A stretch of 12,234 nt of DNA from Bacillota bacterium (GTDB lineage: Bacteria > Bacillota > Clostridia > Lachnospirales > Lachnospiraceae). The translations under genes were made by a program, and so were the position numbers. Every line of letters begins with the position of its first letter. Position 1 is the first letter of the stretch. Below are positions 5,855 to 12,234 of this stretch, piece by piece. The stretch is from the NCBI GenBank assembly GCA_023441145.1, contig JAEZQN010000253.1, forward strand, positions 1-12,234, in the 5' to 3' direction. The notes beneath the pieces were generated by a model. The model saw only the letters and a program-made list of their open reading frames with translations, did not search any database and was not told the DNA's origin.

Positions 5855-7276
5855 ATGAAATATGACATTATGTCTGCAAAAGCAGAGGAATTTATAAACG
5901 ATCAGGAGATACTAGACACTTTAGAATATGCAAGGGCTAATAAATCCAACAGAGAGCTGATTTTCTCATTGATTGAGAGAGCAAAAGATTGTAAGGGATT
6001 AAATCACCGAGAAGCAGCCGTTTTATTAGAGTGTGATATCCCAGAGGCCAATGAGGCAATTAAGGAATTAGCAATTCATATTAAAGAGAAGCTGTATGGT
6101 CAGAGAATCGTAATGTTTGCTCCATTATATTTATCGAATTACTGTGTCAATGGATGTACCTACTGTCCATATCATCACTCAAATACTCATATCCGTCGTA
6201 AAAAGCTTACCCAAGAGGAGATTAAGGCAGAGGTAGTTGCCCTTCAGGATATGGGACATAAGAGACTTGCGATTGAAGCGGGCGAGGATCCAGTGAACAA
6301 TCCAATTGAGTACATACTGGAGAGCATACAGACAATTTATAGCATAAAGCATAAAAATGGGGCAATCCGTCGTGTAAATGTAAATATAGCTGCCACCACA
6401 GTAGAGAATTATAGCAAATTAAAGGATGCAGGAATTGGAACCTATATTTTATTCCAAGAGACCTATAACAAGAAGGCTTATGAGGAGCTACATCCAACAG
6501 GACCAAAGCACAATTATGCCTATCACACAGAAGCCATGGACCGTGCTATGGAGGGTGGTATCGATGACGTCGGCATAGGAGTATTATTTGGATTGGAAAT
6601 GTATCGTTACGACTTTGTAGGTTTACTGATGCACGCAGAGCATCTAGAGGCTTATAAAGGGGTAGGGCCACATACCATCAGTGTTCCTAGAATCTGTCCT
6701 GCCGATGATATTGATACAGCAGATTTCTCTAATTCCATCAGTGATGAGATTTTTGAGAAAATAGTTGCCATTATTCGTGTTGCAGTTCCTTACACCGGAA
6801 TGATTATTTCCACTCGTGAGTCTAAGGCTTCTAGAGAGAAGGTATTAAAGCTTGGTGTATCTCAAATTAGTGGAGGTTCTAGAACTAGTGTTGGTGGATA
6901 TGTAGAGGAAGAGCCAGAAGAAGAGAACTCCTCCCAGTTTGATATCAGCGATAGGAGAACCTTAGATCAGGTAGTCAACTGGTTGTTAGAACAGGGGTAC
7001 ATTCCAAGCTTCTGTACAGCTTGTTATCGAGAGGGACGTACCGGAGACCGTTTTATGGCCTTATGTAAATCCGGTCAGATTGCCAACTGCTGTCAGCCAA
7101 ATGCGTTAATGACCTTAAAGGAGTATCTAGAGGATTATGCTTCAGAGGATACTAAGAAAAAGGGAGAGGCATTAATCGAGGAGCAGCTAAAGACAATTCC
7201 AAATCCTGTGGTACAGAAAAAGGCTACAGCATTTGTCAAAGATATTGAAGAAGGCAAGAGAGATTTTAGATTTTAA
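5855..7276 (+). CDS. hydG: [FeFe]-hydrogenase maturase HydG, tyrosine lyase
   Basis: HydG is a radical SAM enzyme that cleaves tyrosine to p-cresol and dehydroglycine, giving the CO and cyanide ligands carried on an Fe-cysteine synthon. The start is placed at ATG 5855 because AAAGGAAAGAGGA at 5836-5848 precedes it; a longer frame from 5759 would overlap hydE and lacks such a site. The resulting 473 residues match the family. The radical SAM motif is C97-VNG-C101-TY-C104 followed by PYHHSN. EAGEDP (141-146) and GIGVLFGLEMYRYDF (240-254) are typical. The C-terminal CX2CX22C site for the auxiliary cluster is complete as C387, C390 and C413, so both clusters should form. It lies between hydE and hydF, 23 bases before the latter, and is certainly cotranscribed. 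Confidence 0.96.
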   Translation: MKYDIMSAKAEEFINDQEILDTLEYARANKSNRELIFSLIERAKDCKGLNHREAAVLLECDIPEANEAIKELAIHIKEKLYGQRIVMFAPLYLSNYCVNGCTYCPYHHSNTHIRRKKLTQEEIKAEVVALQDMGHKRLAIEAGEDPVNNPIEYILESIQTIYSIKHKNGAIRRVNVNIAATTVENYSKLKDAGIGTYILFQETYNKKAYEELHPTGPKHNYAYHTEAMDRAMEGGIDDVGIGVLFGLEMYRYDFVGLLMHAEHLEAYKGVGPHTISVPRICPADDIDTADFSNSISDEIFEKIVAIIRVAVPYTGMIISTRESKASREKVLKLGVSQISGGSRTSVGGYVEEEPEEENSSQFDISDRRTLDQVVNWLLEQGYIPSFCTACYREGRTGDRFMALCKSGQIANCCQPNALMTLKEYLEDYASEDTKKKGEALIEEQLKTIPNPVVQKKATAFVKDIEEGKRDFRF

Positions 7277-7299
7277 CCAAAAAGGAGAGGGAGGTAATC

Positions 7300-8493
7300 A
7301 TGGCATCGCTAAATGAAACTCCAAGTGCCAATCGTGTTCATATTGGCTTTTATGGGAAAAGAAATAGTGGTAAATCCTCATTAATTAATGCATTTACAAA
7401 ACAGCAGGTATCCATCGTGTCAGAGGTTGCGGGTACAACAACAGATCCAGTATTTAAGCCAATGGAGGTCTATGGATTAGGTCCCTGTGTTTTAATCGAT
7501 ACAGCAGGTTTTGATGACATAGGAGAACTTGGATTAGTTCGAGTGGAAAAGACCAAAAAAGCTGCTGAAAAGACAGATATTGCGGTTTTAGTATACACAG
7601 ATGATGAAATGGAGAAGGAGCTAGAGTGGTATTCCTATTTTAAAGAAAAGAACACACCAGTGCTTCATGTAATCAACAAAGCGGACATTCGTACAGATGG
7701 TGAGCAGCTTAAGCATATAGTTGAGCAAAAAACCGGCAGTAAGCCATTATTAGTAAGTGCCATGAATCGAACCGGTATTGAGGATATGAAGGAAGCACTT
7801 GTTCGCTTACTTCCTGAAGATTTTGGGATGGAGAGTATTACTGGCGATTTAGTAGAAGAAGGAGACCTAGTGTTACTTGTGATGCCACAGGATATTCAGG
7901 CGCCAAAAGGGCGACTCATTTTGCCACAGGTTCAGACGCTACGAGACTTACTAGATAAAAAATGTCTAGTTATGTCCGTTACCACTGATAAACTGGAAGA
8001 ATCCCTTAAAGTAATGGCAAAACCACCAAAGCTTATTATTACAGATTCCCAAGTATTTAAGACCGTATATGAGAAGAAGCCAGCAGAGAGCTTGTTGACC
8101 TCATTCTCCACTTTATTTGCAGCCTATAAGGGAGACATCAATTACTACGTAAAGAGTTCTAAAATACTTGAAAAGTTAACAGAGGATTCAAAGGTTCTTA
8201 TAGCAGAGTGTTGTACCCACGCTCCGTTGGCAGAGGACATTGGGCGAGAAAAGCTTCCACGGATGCTAAAGCAGAGAATAGGGGCAGGACTTACTGTGGA
8301 GGTAGTTAGTGGAACGGATTTCCCAGCAGACTTAACTCAGTATGATTTAGTGATTCAATGTGGAGCCTGTATGTTTAACAGAAAGTATGTCATGTCTCGC
8401 ATTAATCGAGCAAAAGACCAAGAGGTTCCAATGTCTAATTATGGCATAGTCCTAGCCTATTTAACTGGAATTCTAGATAAGATTACGGTGTAA
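7300..8493 (+). CDS. hydF: [FeFe]-hydrogenase maturation GTPase HydF
   Basis: HydF is the GTP-binding scaffold on which the 2Fe subcluster is assembled and from which it is passed to apo-hydrogenase. The 397 residues show an N-terminal Ras-like GTPase domain: P-loop G19-KRNS-GKS26, switch GTTTDP (45-50), DTAG (67-70), NKAD (126-129) and SAM (153-155). A dimerisation domain follows. The C-terminal cluster-binding domain has C305-T-H307 (preceded by C304) and C354-GA-C357. In the usual pattern CXH...HCXXC the second His is Gln353 here, a known variable position. The ATG at 7300 follows a GGGAGG site seven to ten bases upstream. It is the last gene of the maturation operon; no terminator precedes the mntP promoter, whose -35 starts nine bases after the stop. 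Confidence 0.95.
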   Translation: MASLNETPSANRVHIGFYGKRNSGKSSLINAFTKQQVSIVSEVAGTTTDPVFKPMEVYGLGPCVLIDTAGFDDIGELGLVRVEKTKKAAEKTDIAVLVYTDDEMEKELEWYSYFKEKNTPVLHVINKADIRTDGEQLKHIVEQKTGSKPLLVSAMNRTGIEDMKEALVRLLPEDFGMESITGDLVEEGDLVLLVMPQDIQAPKGRLILPQVQTLRDLLDKKCLVMSVTTDKLEESLKVMAKPPKLIITDSQVFKTVYEKKPAESLLTSFSTLFAAYKGDINYYVKSSKILEKLTEDSKVLIAECCTHAPLAEDIGREKLPRMLKQRIGAGLTVEVVSGTDFPADLTQYDLVIQCGACMFNRKYVMSRINRAKDQEVPMSNYGIVLAYLTGILDKITV

Positions 8494-8501
8494 AGAATTG
8501 G

Positions 8502-8530
8502 TTGACCTGAGAAAAAATATCAATTATAAT
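8502..8530 (+). promoter_or_regulatory. Promoter of mntP
   Basis: TTGACC (8502-8507) and a perfect TATAAT (8525-8530) are exactly 17 bases apart, immediately upstream of the riboswitch. The initiation point near 8537 falls at the beginning of the aptamer P1 stem. Confidence 0.8.
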
Positions 8531-8532
8531 AG

Positions 8533-8614
8533 ACAAAGGATAAGGGAGTAGTTAGCACAGAGTATTCTGTGTAACTTAGTCAACATACTGATAACGAGGG
8601 TTATCTGGCTTTGT
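8533..8614 (+). promoter_or_regulatory. yybP-ykoY (Mn2+) riboswitch aptamer
   Basis: The closing stem P1 pairs ACAAAG (8533-8538) with CTTTGT (8609-8614). The conserved AGGGAGTAG lies at 8543-8551 and GTCAACATAC at 8579-8588. A CACAG/CTGTG hairpin (about 8556-8571) and a GATAAC/GTTATC hairpin (about 8590-8605), followed by CTGGCTTTG, complete the class pattern. These are the conserved segments of the yybP-ykoY class, which binds Mn2+ and switches on manganese export genes. The location before mntP confirms the assignment. The downstream terminator at 8626-8666 would be the expression platform. Confidence 0.88.
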
Positions 8615-8625
8615 TTTAAATAATG

Positions 8626-8666
8626 AGACTTGTCTGTAGCATAAGGCTACAGATAGGTCTTTTTTT
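8626..8666 (+). terminator. Riboswitch-controlled intrinsic terminator before mntP
   Basis: A 15-base stem (8626-8640 with 8646-8660, two G-U pairs, 5-base loop) is followed by T at 8660-8666. It lies between the aptamer and the mntP start. By analogy with the class, Mn2+ binding would prevent its formation. It is also the first terminator after hydF. Confidence 0.88.
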
Positions 8667-8737
8667 ATGCCAGTTTCATGTATGAATGACTAGAAAAAAA
8701 CATAAAATGATAAAGTGTAGTAGGAAAGGAAAGAGAA

Positions 8738-9310
8738 ATGAGTTTACTGGAGATATTTTTTATTGGTGTTGGTTTATCAATGGATGCCTTTGCTGTAGCT
8801 ATTTGCAAAGGGCTATCCGTAAAAAAAATGTCTATTAAACATGCTCTAATTGTTGGACTATATTTTGGTGGATTTCAGGCACTGATGCCCCTAATTGGAT
8901 ATGGACTAGGGGTAGGTTTTCGTGAGCAAATAGAAAGCTTTGATCATTGGGTTGCTTTTATTCTATTAGTACTAATAGGTATTAATATGATTAGGGAAGC
9001 TTATGGAGACTGTGACGGAGAAGAGGATTATTGTCCATGTTTTGGATTTAGAGCAATGCTTATACTTGCTGTTGCCACTAGTATAGATGCATTGGCAGTT
9101 GGGGTAAGCTTTGCACTTCGTAAGATTCCTATCATTACTCCTATTACAATTATTGGTATTACCACCTTTATCATATCCATTGCTGGAGTAAAGATTGGTA
9201 ATGTCTTTGGAGCACGCTATAAGTCAAAAGCAGAACTTGCCGGTGGATGTATCTTAATTCTGATCGGAATCAAGCTTTTATTAGAGGATTTAGGATTTTT
9301 AAATTTTTAG
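8738..9310 (+). CDS. mntP: Manganese efflux pump MntP
   Basis: MntP exports excess Mn2+ across the cytoplasmic membrane. The 190-residue length and six hydrophobic segments match the family (formerly DUF204). The two repeat halves each carry the conserved motif with a membrane Asp: GLSMDAFAVAICKG with D16, and ATSIDALAVGVSFA with D118. A loop near residues 91-101 is rich in Asp, Glu and Cys (DCDGEEDYCPC). The C-terminal part (AGGCILILIGIKLLLEDLG) closes the second repeat. The ATG at 8738 is preceded by AGGAAAGGAAAGAG. Regulation is by the Mn2+ riboswitch and terminator upstream, which independently supports the function. It is transcribed alone, with the tail-to-tail argH on the other strand. 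Confidence 0.94.
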   Translation: MSLLEIFFIGVGLSMDAFAVAICKGLSVKKMSIKHALIVGLYFGGFQALMPLIGYGLGVGFREQIESFDHWVAFILLVLIGINMIREAYGDCDGEEDYCPCFGFRAMLILAVATSIDALAVGVSFALRKIPIITPITIIGITTFIISIAGVKIGNVFGARYKSKAELAGGCILILIGIKLLLEDLGFLNF

Positions 9311-9356
9311 TTACATCGCCATCTTTATCTAACCCATTTATTCATTATAATAAAAC

Positions 9357-9379
9357 TTAGCCTATACGGATTAGGCTAA
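9357..9379 (-). terminator. Hairpin with T-rich exit on the minus strand
   Basis: TTAGCCTA (9357-9364) pairs with TAGGCTAA (9372-9379). Read on the minus strand, the stem is followed by GTTTTATTATAA, a usable terminator tail that could stop transcription coming from argH. On the plus strand no T run follows. Confidence 0.45.
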
Positions 9380-9411
9380 TGCATCAATAAAGTTCGATTG
9401 CAGATAAGGAA

Positions 9412-9460
9412 ATAAGAGGTACAAAGCAGACTCCCTTTGTCGATGCTTTGTGCCTCTTAT
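9412..9460. terminator. 17-base hairpin after mntP, probable bidirectional terminator
   Basis: 9412-9428 (ATAAGAGGTACAAAGCA) pairs with 9444-9460, with one G-T pair, around a 15-base loop. Weakly T-rich sequence follows on both strands. It is the strongest hairpin downstream of mntP. Confidence 0.55.
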
Positions 9461-9650
9461 TATCTTATAGCGAATCGTGTCCTACTGAAGGATAGGAAGT
9501 TTCTTGCTTCAGCACTGTATACATTTCATTCCTGTAATTTTTAAAGCTATCCCAGCCTCCCTCACCATCAGGCCTTACGTACCATTACGTGGTCAATCCA
9601 TGCGAAAGCTTGCGTTTCATGGATTTGGCTAGAGCCGCCTGCTTAAACCT
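9461..9650. other. Non-coding stretch with minor palindromes
   Basis: No credible gene is seen. A CTGAAG/CTTCAG inverted repeat lies near 9484-9513, and AATCCATG (9595-9602) pairs with CATGGATT around 9618-9625. A plus-strand frame starting at 9589 runs backwards through the palindrome and into argH antisense, and is not believed. Confidence 0.5.
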
Positions 9651-9694
9651 AAGGGGGGATGTCACACTAAGTTCACAGTGTGACATCCCCCCTT
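9651..9694. terminator. Perfect 18-base palindrome next to the argH stop
   Basis: 9651-9668 (AAGGGGGGATGTCACACT) pairs without mismatch with 9677-9694 around an 8-base loop. It begins 13 bases after the argH stop codon, the position of a terminator. The exit on the minus strand (AGGTTTAAGC) is poor in T, so it may instead act as an mRNA 3' stabiliser or be a dispersed repeat. Confidence 0.6.
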
Positions 9695-9707
9695 GGAGAA
9701 CTTTTAC

Positions 9708-11078
9708 CTATTTTAAATACTCGTCATTTGCTTTTAATACAAGCTTCATAGCATCGATTCCTGGTGCACCAATGGTATTACGTGTATTCACACAAGTCTC
9801 TAGGCTAATCGCTTCATAGATGTCTTCCTTAAATACTGGGCTGATTGCCTGCATTTCCTCCAAAGACATATCTTCGATGCTGATGTTTTTGTCGATGCAG
9901 TAAAGAACAATCTCACCGATGATGCCATGAGCATCTCTAAATGGCACCCCATTTTTCACTAAATAATCCGCAGCGTCGGTAGCATTCGTAAAGCCCTTCT
10001 TCGCACTTTCCTCCATCACGGATTTGTTAAAATGCATCGTGTCAATCATGCCTGTAAATAAAGCAATACAACCCTTTACCGTATCAATGGCATCGAAGGT
10101 AAGCTCCTTATCTTCCTGCATATCCTTGTTATAGGCTAGAGGAATACCTTTCATGGTGGTTAAAAGTGAGGTTAAGGAGCCGTATACACGACCAGTTTTC
10201 CCACGCACAAGCTCTGCAATATCTGGATTCTTCTTTTGTGGCATAATACTGCTTCCTGTGGAGTAAGCATCATCTAATTCTACAAAATGATATTCGTTGG
10301 AATTCCAAAGAATGATTTCCTCACAGAAACGACTTAAATGCATCATAATAATAGATAATCCGCTAAGTAGCTCAATTAAGTAATCTCGGTCGGATACAGA
10401 GTCCATACTATTTAAAGTAGCTTCTTTAAACTCTAAGAGAGAAGCGGTATAGCTACGGTCTAACGGATAGGTAGTACCGGCTAAGGCCCCTGAACCTAAT
10501 GGACAGGTATTCATTCTCTCTAATGTATCTAAAAGACGACTTCTATCTCTTTTAAACATTTCAAAATAAGCACCTAGGTGGTGAGCTAAGGTAATTGGCT
10601 GAGCCTTTTGTAAATGGGTAAACCCTGGCATGATGGTGTCGCAGTGTGCGTGCATCATTTTATTAAGGACCACCAAGAGATTTTTTAGAAGCTCATTAAT
10701 TTCCTTAATCTCATCCCTTGTATAAAGTTTCATATCTAGCGCAACCTGATCGTTACGGCTTCTTCCAGTATGTAGCTTCTTACCAGTATCCCCAATTCTT
10801 TCAATCAAGTGTCCCTCTACAAAGCTATGAATATCTTCATAAGTGCCATCTATTTCTAAAGTGCCATTTTCAATCTCCGTACAGATGGCTGTCAGTCCTT
10901 CAATAATCTGATCACGTTCCATCTCAGTTAGAATGCCTTGTTTTGCTAACATTGTTACATGGGCTATACTTCCTTTAATATCTTGTCTAAAGAATTTCTG
11001 ATCAAAGGAAATAGATGCATTAAAATTATGTACTAGTTGGTTGGTTTCCTTGGTAAAACGTCCGCCCCAAAGTTTCAT
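9708..11078 (-). CDS. argH: Argininosuccinate lyase
   Basis: ArgH catalyses the last step of arginine synthesis, splitting argininosuccinate into arginine and fumarate; it acts in the cytoplasm as a homotetramer. The 456-residue length matches the bacterial family. The N-terminus MKLWGGRFTKETN is typical. HTGRSRNDQVALD lies at 103-115, GFTHLQKAQP (152-161) contains the catalytic-site Thr154-His155, and the fumarase/aspartase superfamily signature GSSIMPQKKNPD is at 275-286 with the mobile-loop serines. The C-terminal lid region (NTIGAP) is present. The ATG at 11076-11078 is preceded on the minus strand by AGAGGAAT. It appears monocistronic: no argG lies in the window, and a hairpin follows the stop. 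It is divergent from the peptidase gene at 11281. Confidence 0.96.
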   Translation of the reverse strand: MKLWGGRFTKETNQLVHNFNASISFDQKFFRQDIKGSIAHVTMLAKQGILTEMERDQIIEGLTAICTEIENGTLEIDGTYEDIHSFVEGHLIERIGDTGKKLHTGRSRNDQVALDMKLYTRDEIKEINELLKNLLVVLNKMMHAHCDTIMPGFTHLQKAQPITLAHHLGAYFEMFKRDRSRLLDTLERMNTCPLGSGALAGTTYPLDRSYTASLLEFKEATLNSMDSVSDRDYLIELLSGLSIIMMHLSRFCEEIILWNSNEYHFVELDDAYSTGSSIMPQKKNPDIAELVRGKTGRVYGSLTSLLTTMKGIPLAYNKDMQEDKELTFDAIDTVKGCIALFTGMIDTMHFNKSVMEESAKKGFTNATDAADYLVKNGVPFRDAHGIIGEIVLYCIDKNISIEDMSLEEMQAISPVFKEDIYEAISLETCVNTRNTIGAPGIDAMKLVLKANDEYLK

Positions 11079-11142
11079 ATGGTATTCCTCTCTTCTATTA
11101 GATTCCTATAACTTGTAAGTTGGTTCAAAAACCTTTTTGTAT

Positions 11143-11171
11143 ATAGTAACCCTGATTATAAAAATATGCAA
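11143..11171 (-). promoter_or_regulatory. Candidate argH promoter
   Basis: On the minus strand TTGCAT (11166-11171) and TACTAT (11143-11148) are 17 bases apart, giving a leader of roughly 60 bases. A TATAAT on the same strand at 11155-11160 is a rival -10 without a clear -35. Confidence 0.3.
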
Positions 11172-11178
11172 GGTTATA

Positions 11179-11206
11179 TTGCTGTAAACATGATGTATGC
11201 TATACT
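11179..11206 (+). promoter_or_regulatory. Candidate promoter for the M32 peptidase gene
   Basis: TTGCTG (11179-11184) and TATACT (11201-11206) are 16 bases apart, with TGC before the -10 forming an extended -10. It lies within the divergent spacer shared with argH. Confidence 0.45.
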
Positions 11207-11280
11207 TTTTAAGTAGATGGGTTATACTAAAAAGACAAACGGAAAATGGGCTTGAAAATGAATGGAAGGGATATGAGAAT

Positions 11281-12234
11281 ATGAGTCATTTATACGAGAA
11301 GTTACGACCTACATTAGAAAAATTAGCGGCAATTAACAGCACCTTAGAGCTATATCACTGGGATATGGAGACATTAGCCCCAGAGAAATCTGAAGAACAA
11401 ACAGGAAGGATAGTTGGAATCTTATCCAATGAATTTTATGAAACCTTATTAGATCCCGAAACAGAAAAGTTATTAGTAGAGTTAGAAAAACCAGAAGCGA
11501 AGGATATGCTGTCTAAAGAAGAGAGGGCTGTACTTCACCAGCTTAGAGTTAATTTAGATCGTATAAGATGTATACCCGCCAAAGAGTATAGTGAGTACCA
11601 TGAGTTAATCATAAAAAGCTCCTTATCTTGGGCTAGAGCCAGAAAGAATAATGATTTTAAGTCATTTGCACCTATGCTAAAGAAGGTCATTGATTATAAG
11701 AAAAAGTTTGCATCCTACCAAAAAAAAGAGGGACAGAATCCTTATGATGTGCTTCTTCAAGAGTATGAGCCTACTTTAACCACTAAGGATTTAGATGAGT
11801 TTTTTGATTATTTAAAGAAGGAACTTGTTCCACTGATAAAAAAAGTAGAAGAGAAGCATGCGCAAATAAATGATGATTTTGTCTTTGCAGAGTATGATAT
11901 AGAGAAACAAAAGGAATTTTGTCACTTTCTTTTAGAATACATTGGGTTTGATTTTACAAAAGGAGTATTGGCAGAGAGTGCACATCCATTTACGTTAAAC
12001 CTGCATAATAAGGACGTGCGTATTACCAACCATTTTTCAAAGAATGGGTTTATAGGCTCTATTTTTAGTGCTATACATGAAGGAGGGCATGGAATCTATG
12101 AGTTAGGGGTAAGTGATAAATTAACCTTAACCTTAGCTGGTACAGGGGCTTCAATGGCCATGCATGAATCCCAGTCTAGATTATATGAGAACAATATAGC
12201 AAGAAGTAAAGAGTTTTGGGAGCCTATTTACGAT
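11281..12234 (+). CDS. M32 family metallocarboxypeptidase, 3' end outside window
   Basis: This frame stays open to the window edge (318 codons of about 500 usual for the family). M32 enzymes (Taq carboxypeptidase type) are cytoplasmic, metal-dependent exopeptidases that remove C-terminal residues. The zinc motif HEXXH is H266-E267-GG-H270 in SAIHEGGHGIYELG. The third ligand is E296 in the family motif HESQSR (295-300), followed by LYENNIARS. The N-terminal region (LEKLAAINSTLELYHWDMET) and the long helical part up to residue 200 also fit. The ATG at 11281 is preceded by GGAAGGG at 11264-11270. No signal peptide is present. The gene is divergent from argH. Confidence 0.93.
   Translation, partial: MSHLYEKLRPTLEKLAAINSTLELYHWDMETLAPEKSEEQTGRIVGILSNEFYETLLDPETEKLLVELEKPEAKDMLSKEERAVLHQLRVNLDRIRCIPAKEYSEYHELIIKSSLSWARARKNNDFKSFAPMLKKVIDYKKKFASYQKKEGQNPYDVLLQEYEPTLTTKDLDEFFDYLKKELVPLIKKVEEKHAQINDDFVFAEYDIEKQKEFCHFLLEYIGFDFTKGVLAESAHPFTLNLHNKDVRITNHFSKNGFIGSIFSAIHEGGHGIYELGVSDKLTLTLAGTGASMAMHESQSRLYENNIARSKEFWEPIYD

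Noticed and set aside
9589..9819. Plus-strand 76-codon frame after mntP
   Set aside because: It starts in a palindrome and continues antisense through the end of argH; the translation resembles no family.
11160..11175. ArgR operator upstream of argH
   Set aside because: The AT-rich TGCAT...TATAA stretch resembles an ARG box half-heartedly, but the spacing and symmetry are off and it overlaps promoter elements, so chance similarity is likely.

Overview
The window looks like chromosomal DNA of an anaerobic, low-GC Gram-positive bacterium of the class Clostridia, most likely a Lachnospiraceae member close to Clostridium (Lachnoclostridium) phytofermentans. The support is AT-rich codon use, strong purine-rich ribosome binding sites, TTG starts with good Shine-Dalgarno sequences, Gram-positive type promoters, and a complete [FeFe]-hydrogenase maturation set. 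The lineage is an inference from gene content and remembered protein resemblance, not from a search.

Positions 1-2600 hold small accessory genes, three of which look damaged. A GyrI-like (AraC effector-binding) domain gene is interrupted by an in-frame TGA. A pyridoxamine-5'-phosphate-oxidase-like flavoprotein gene is split by a one-base frameshift. A GNAT acetyltransferase gene has lost its middle. An intact peptidase S51-like gene lies among them. Positions 2690-4062 hold a promoter and a tightly coupled pair of genes for uncharacterised proteins that resemble DUF6323 and DUF6179 families.

The centre (4094-8493) is one operon: a TM1266-type regulator, hydE, hydG and hydF. HydE and HydG are radical SAM enzymes and HydF is a GTPase scaffold; together they build and deliver the 2Fe subcluster of the [FeFe]-hydrogenase H-cluster. 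No hydrogenase structural gene is in the window. A consensus-like promoter lies about 370 bases before the first gene. Between them are about 170 bases of potentially structured leader ending in a strong intrinsic terminator, then a palindromic repeat cassette. This suggests transcription attenuation or a separate small RNA, and is the least explained part of the window.

Nine bases after the hydF stop begins the promoter of mntP, a manganese exporter preceded by a recognisable yybP-ykoY (Mn2+) riboswitch and terminator. A palindrome-rich 400-base stretch follows, then argH (argininosuccinate lyase) on the minus strand. The window ends in a divergently transcribed M32 metallocarboxypeptidase gene cut off by the window edge.
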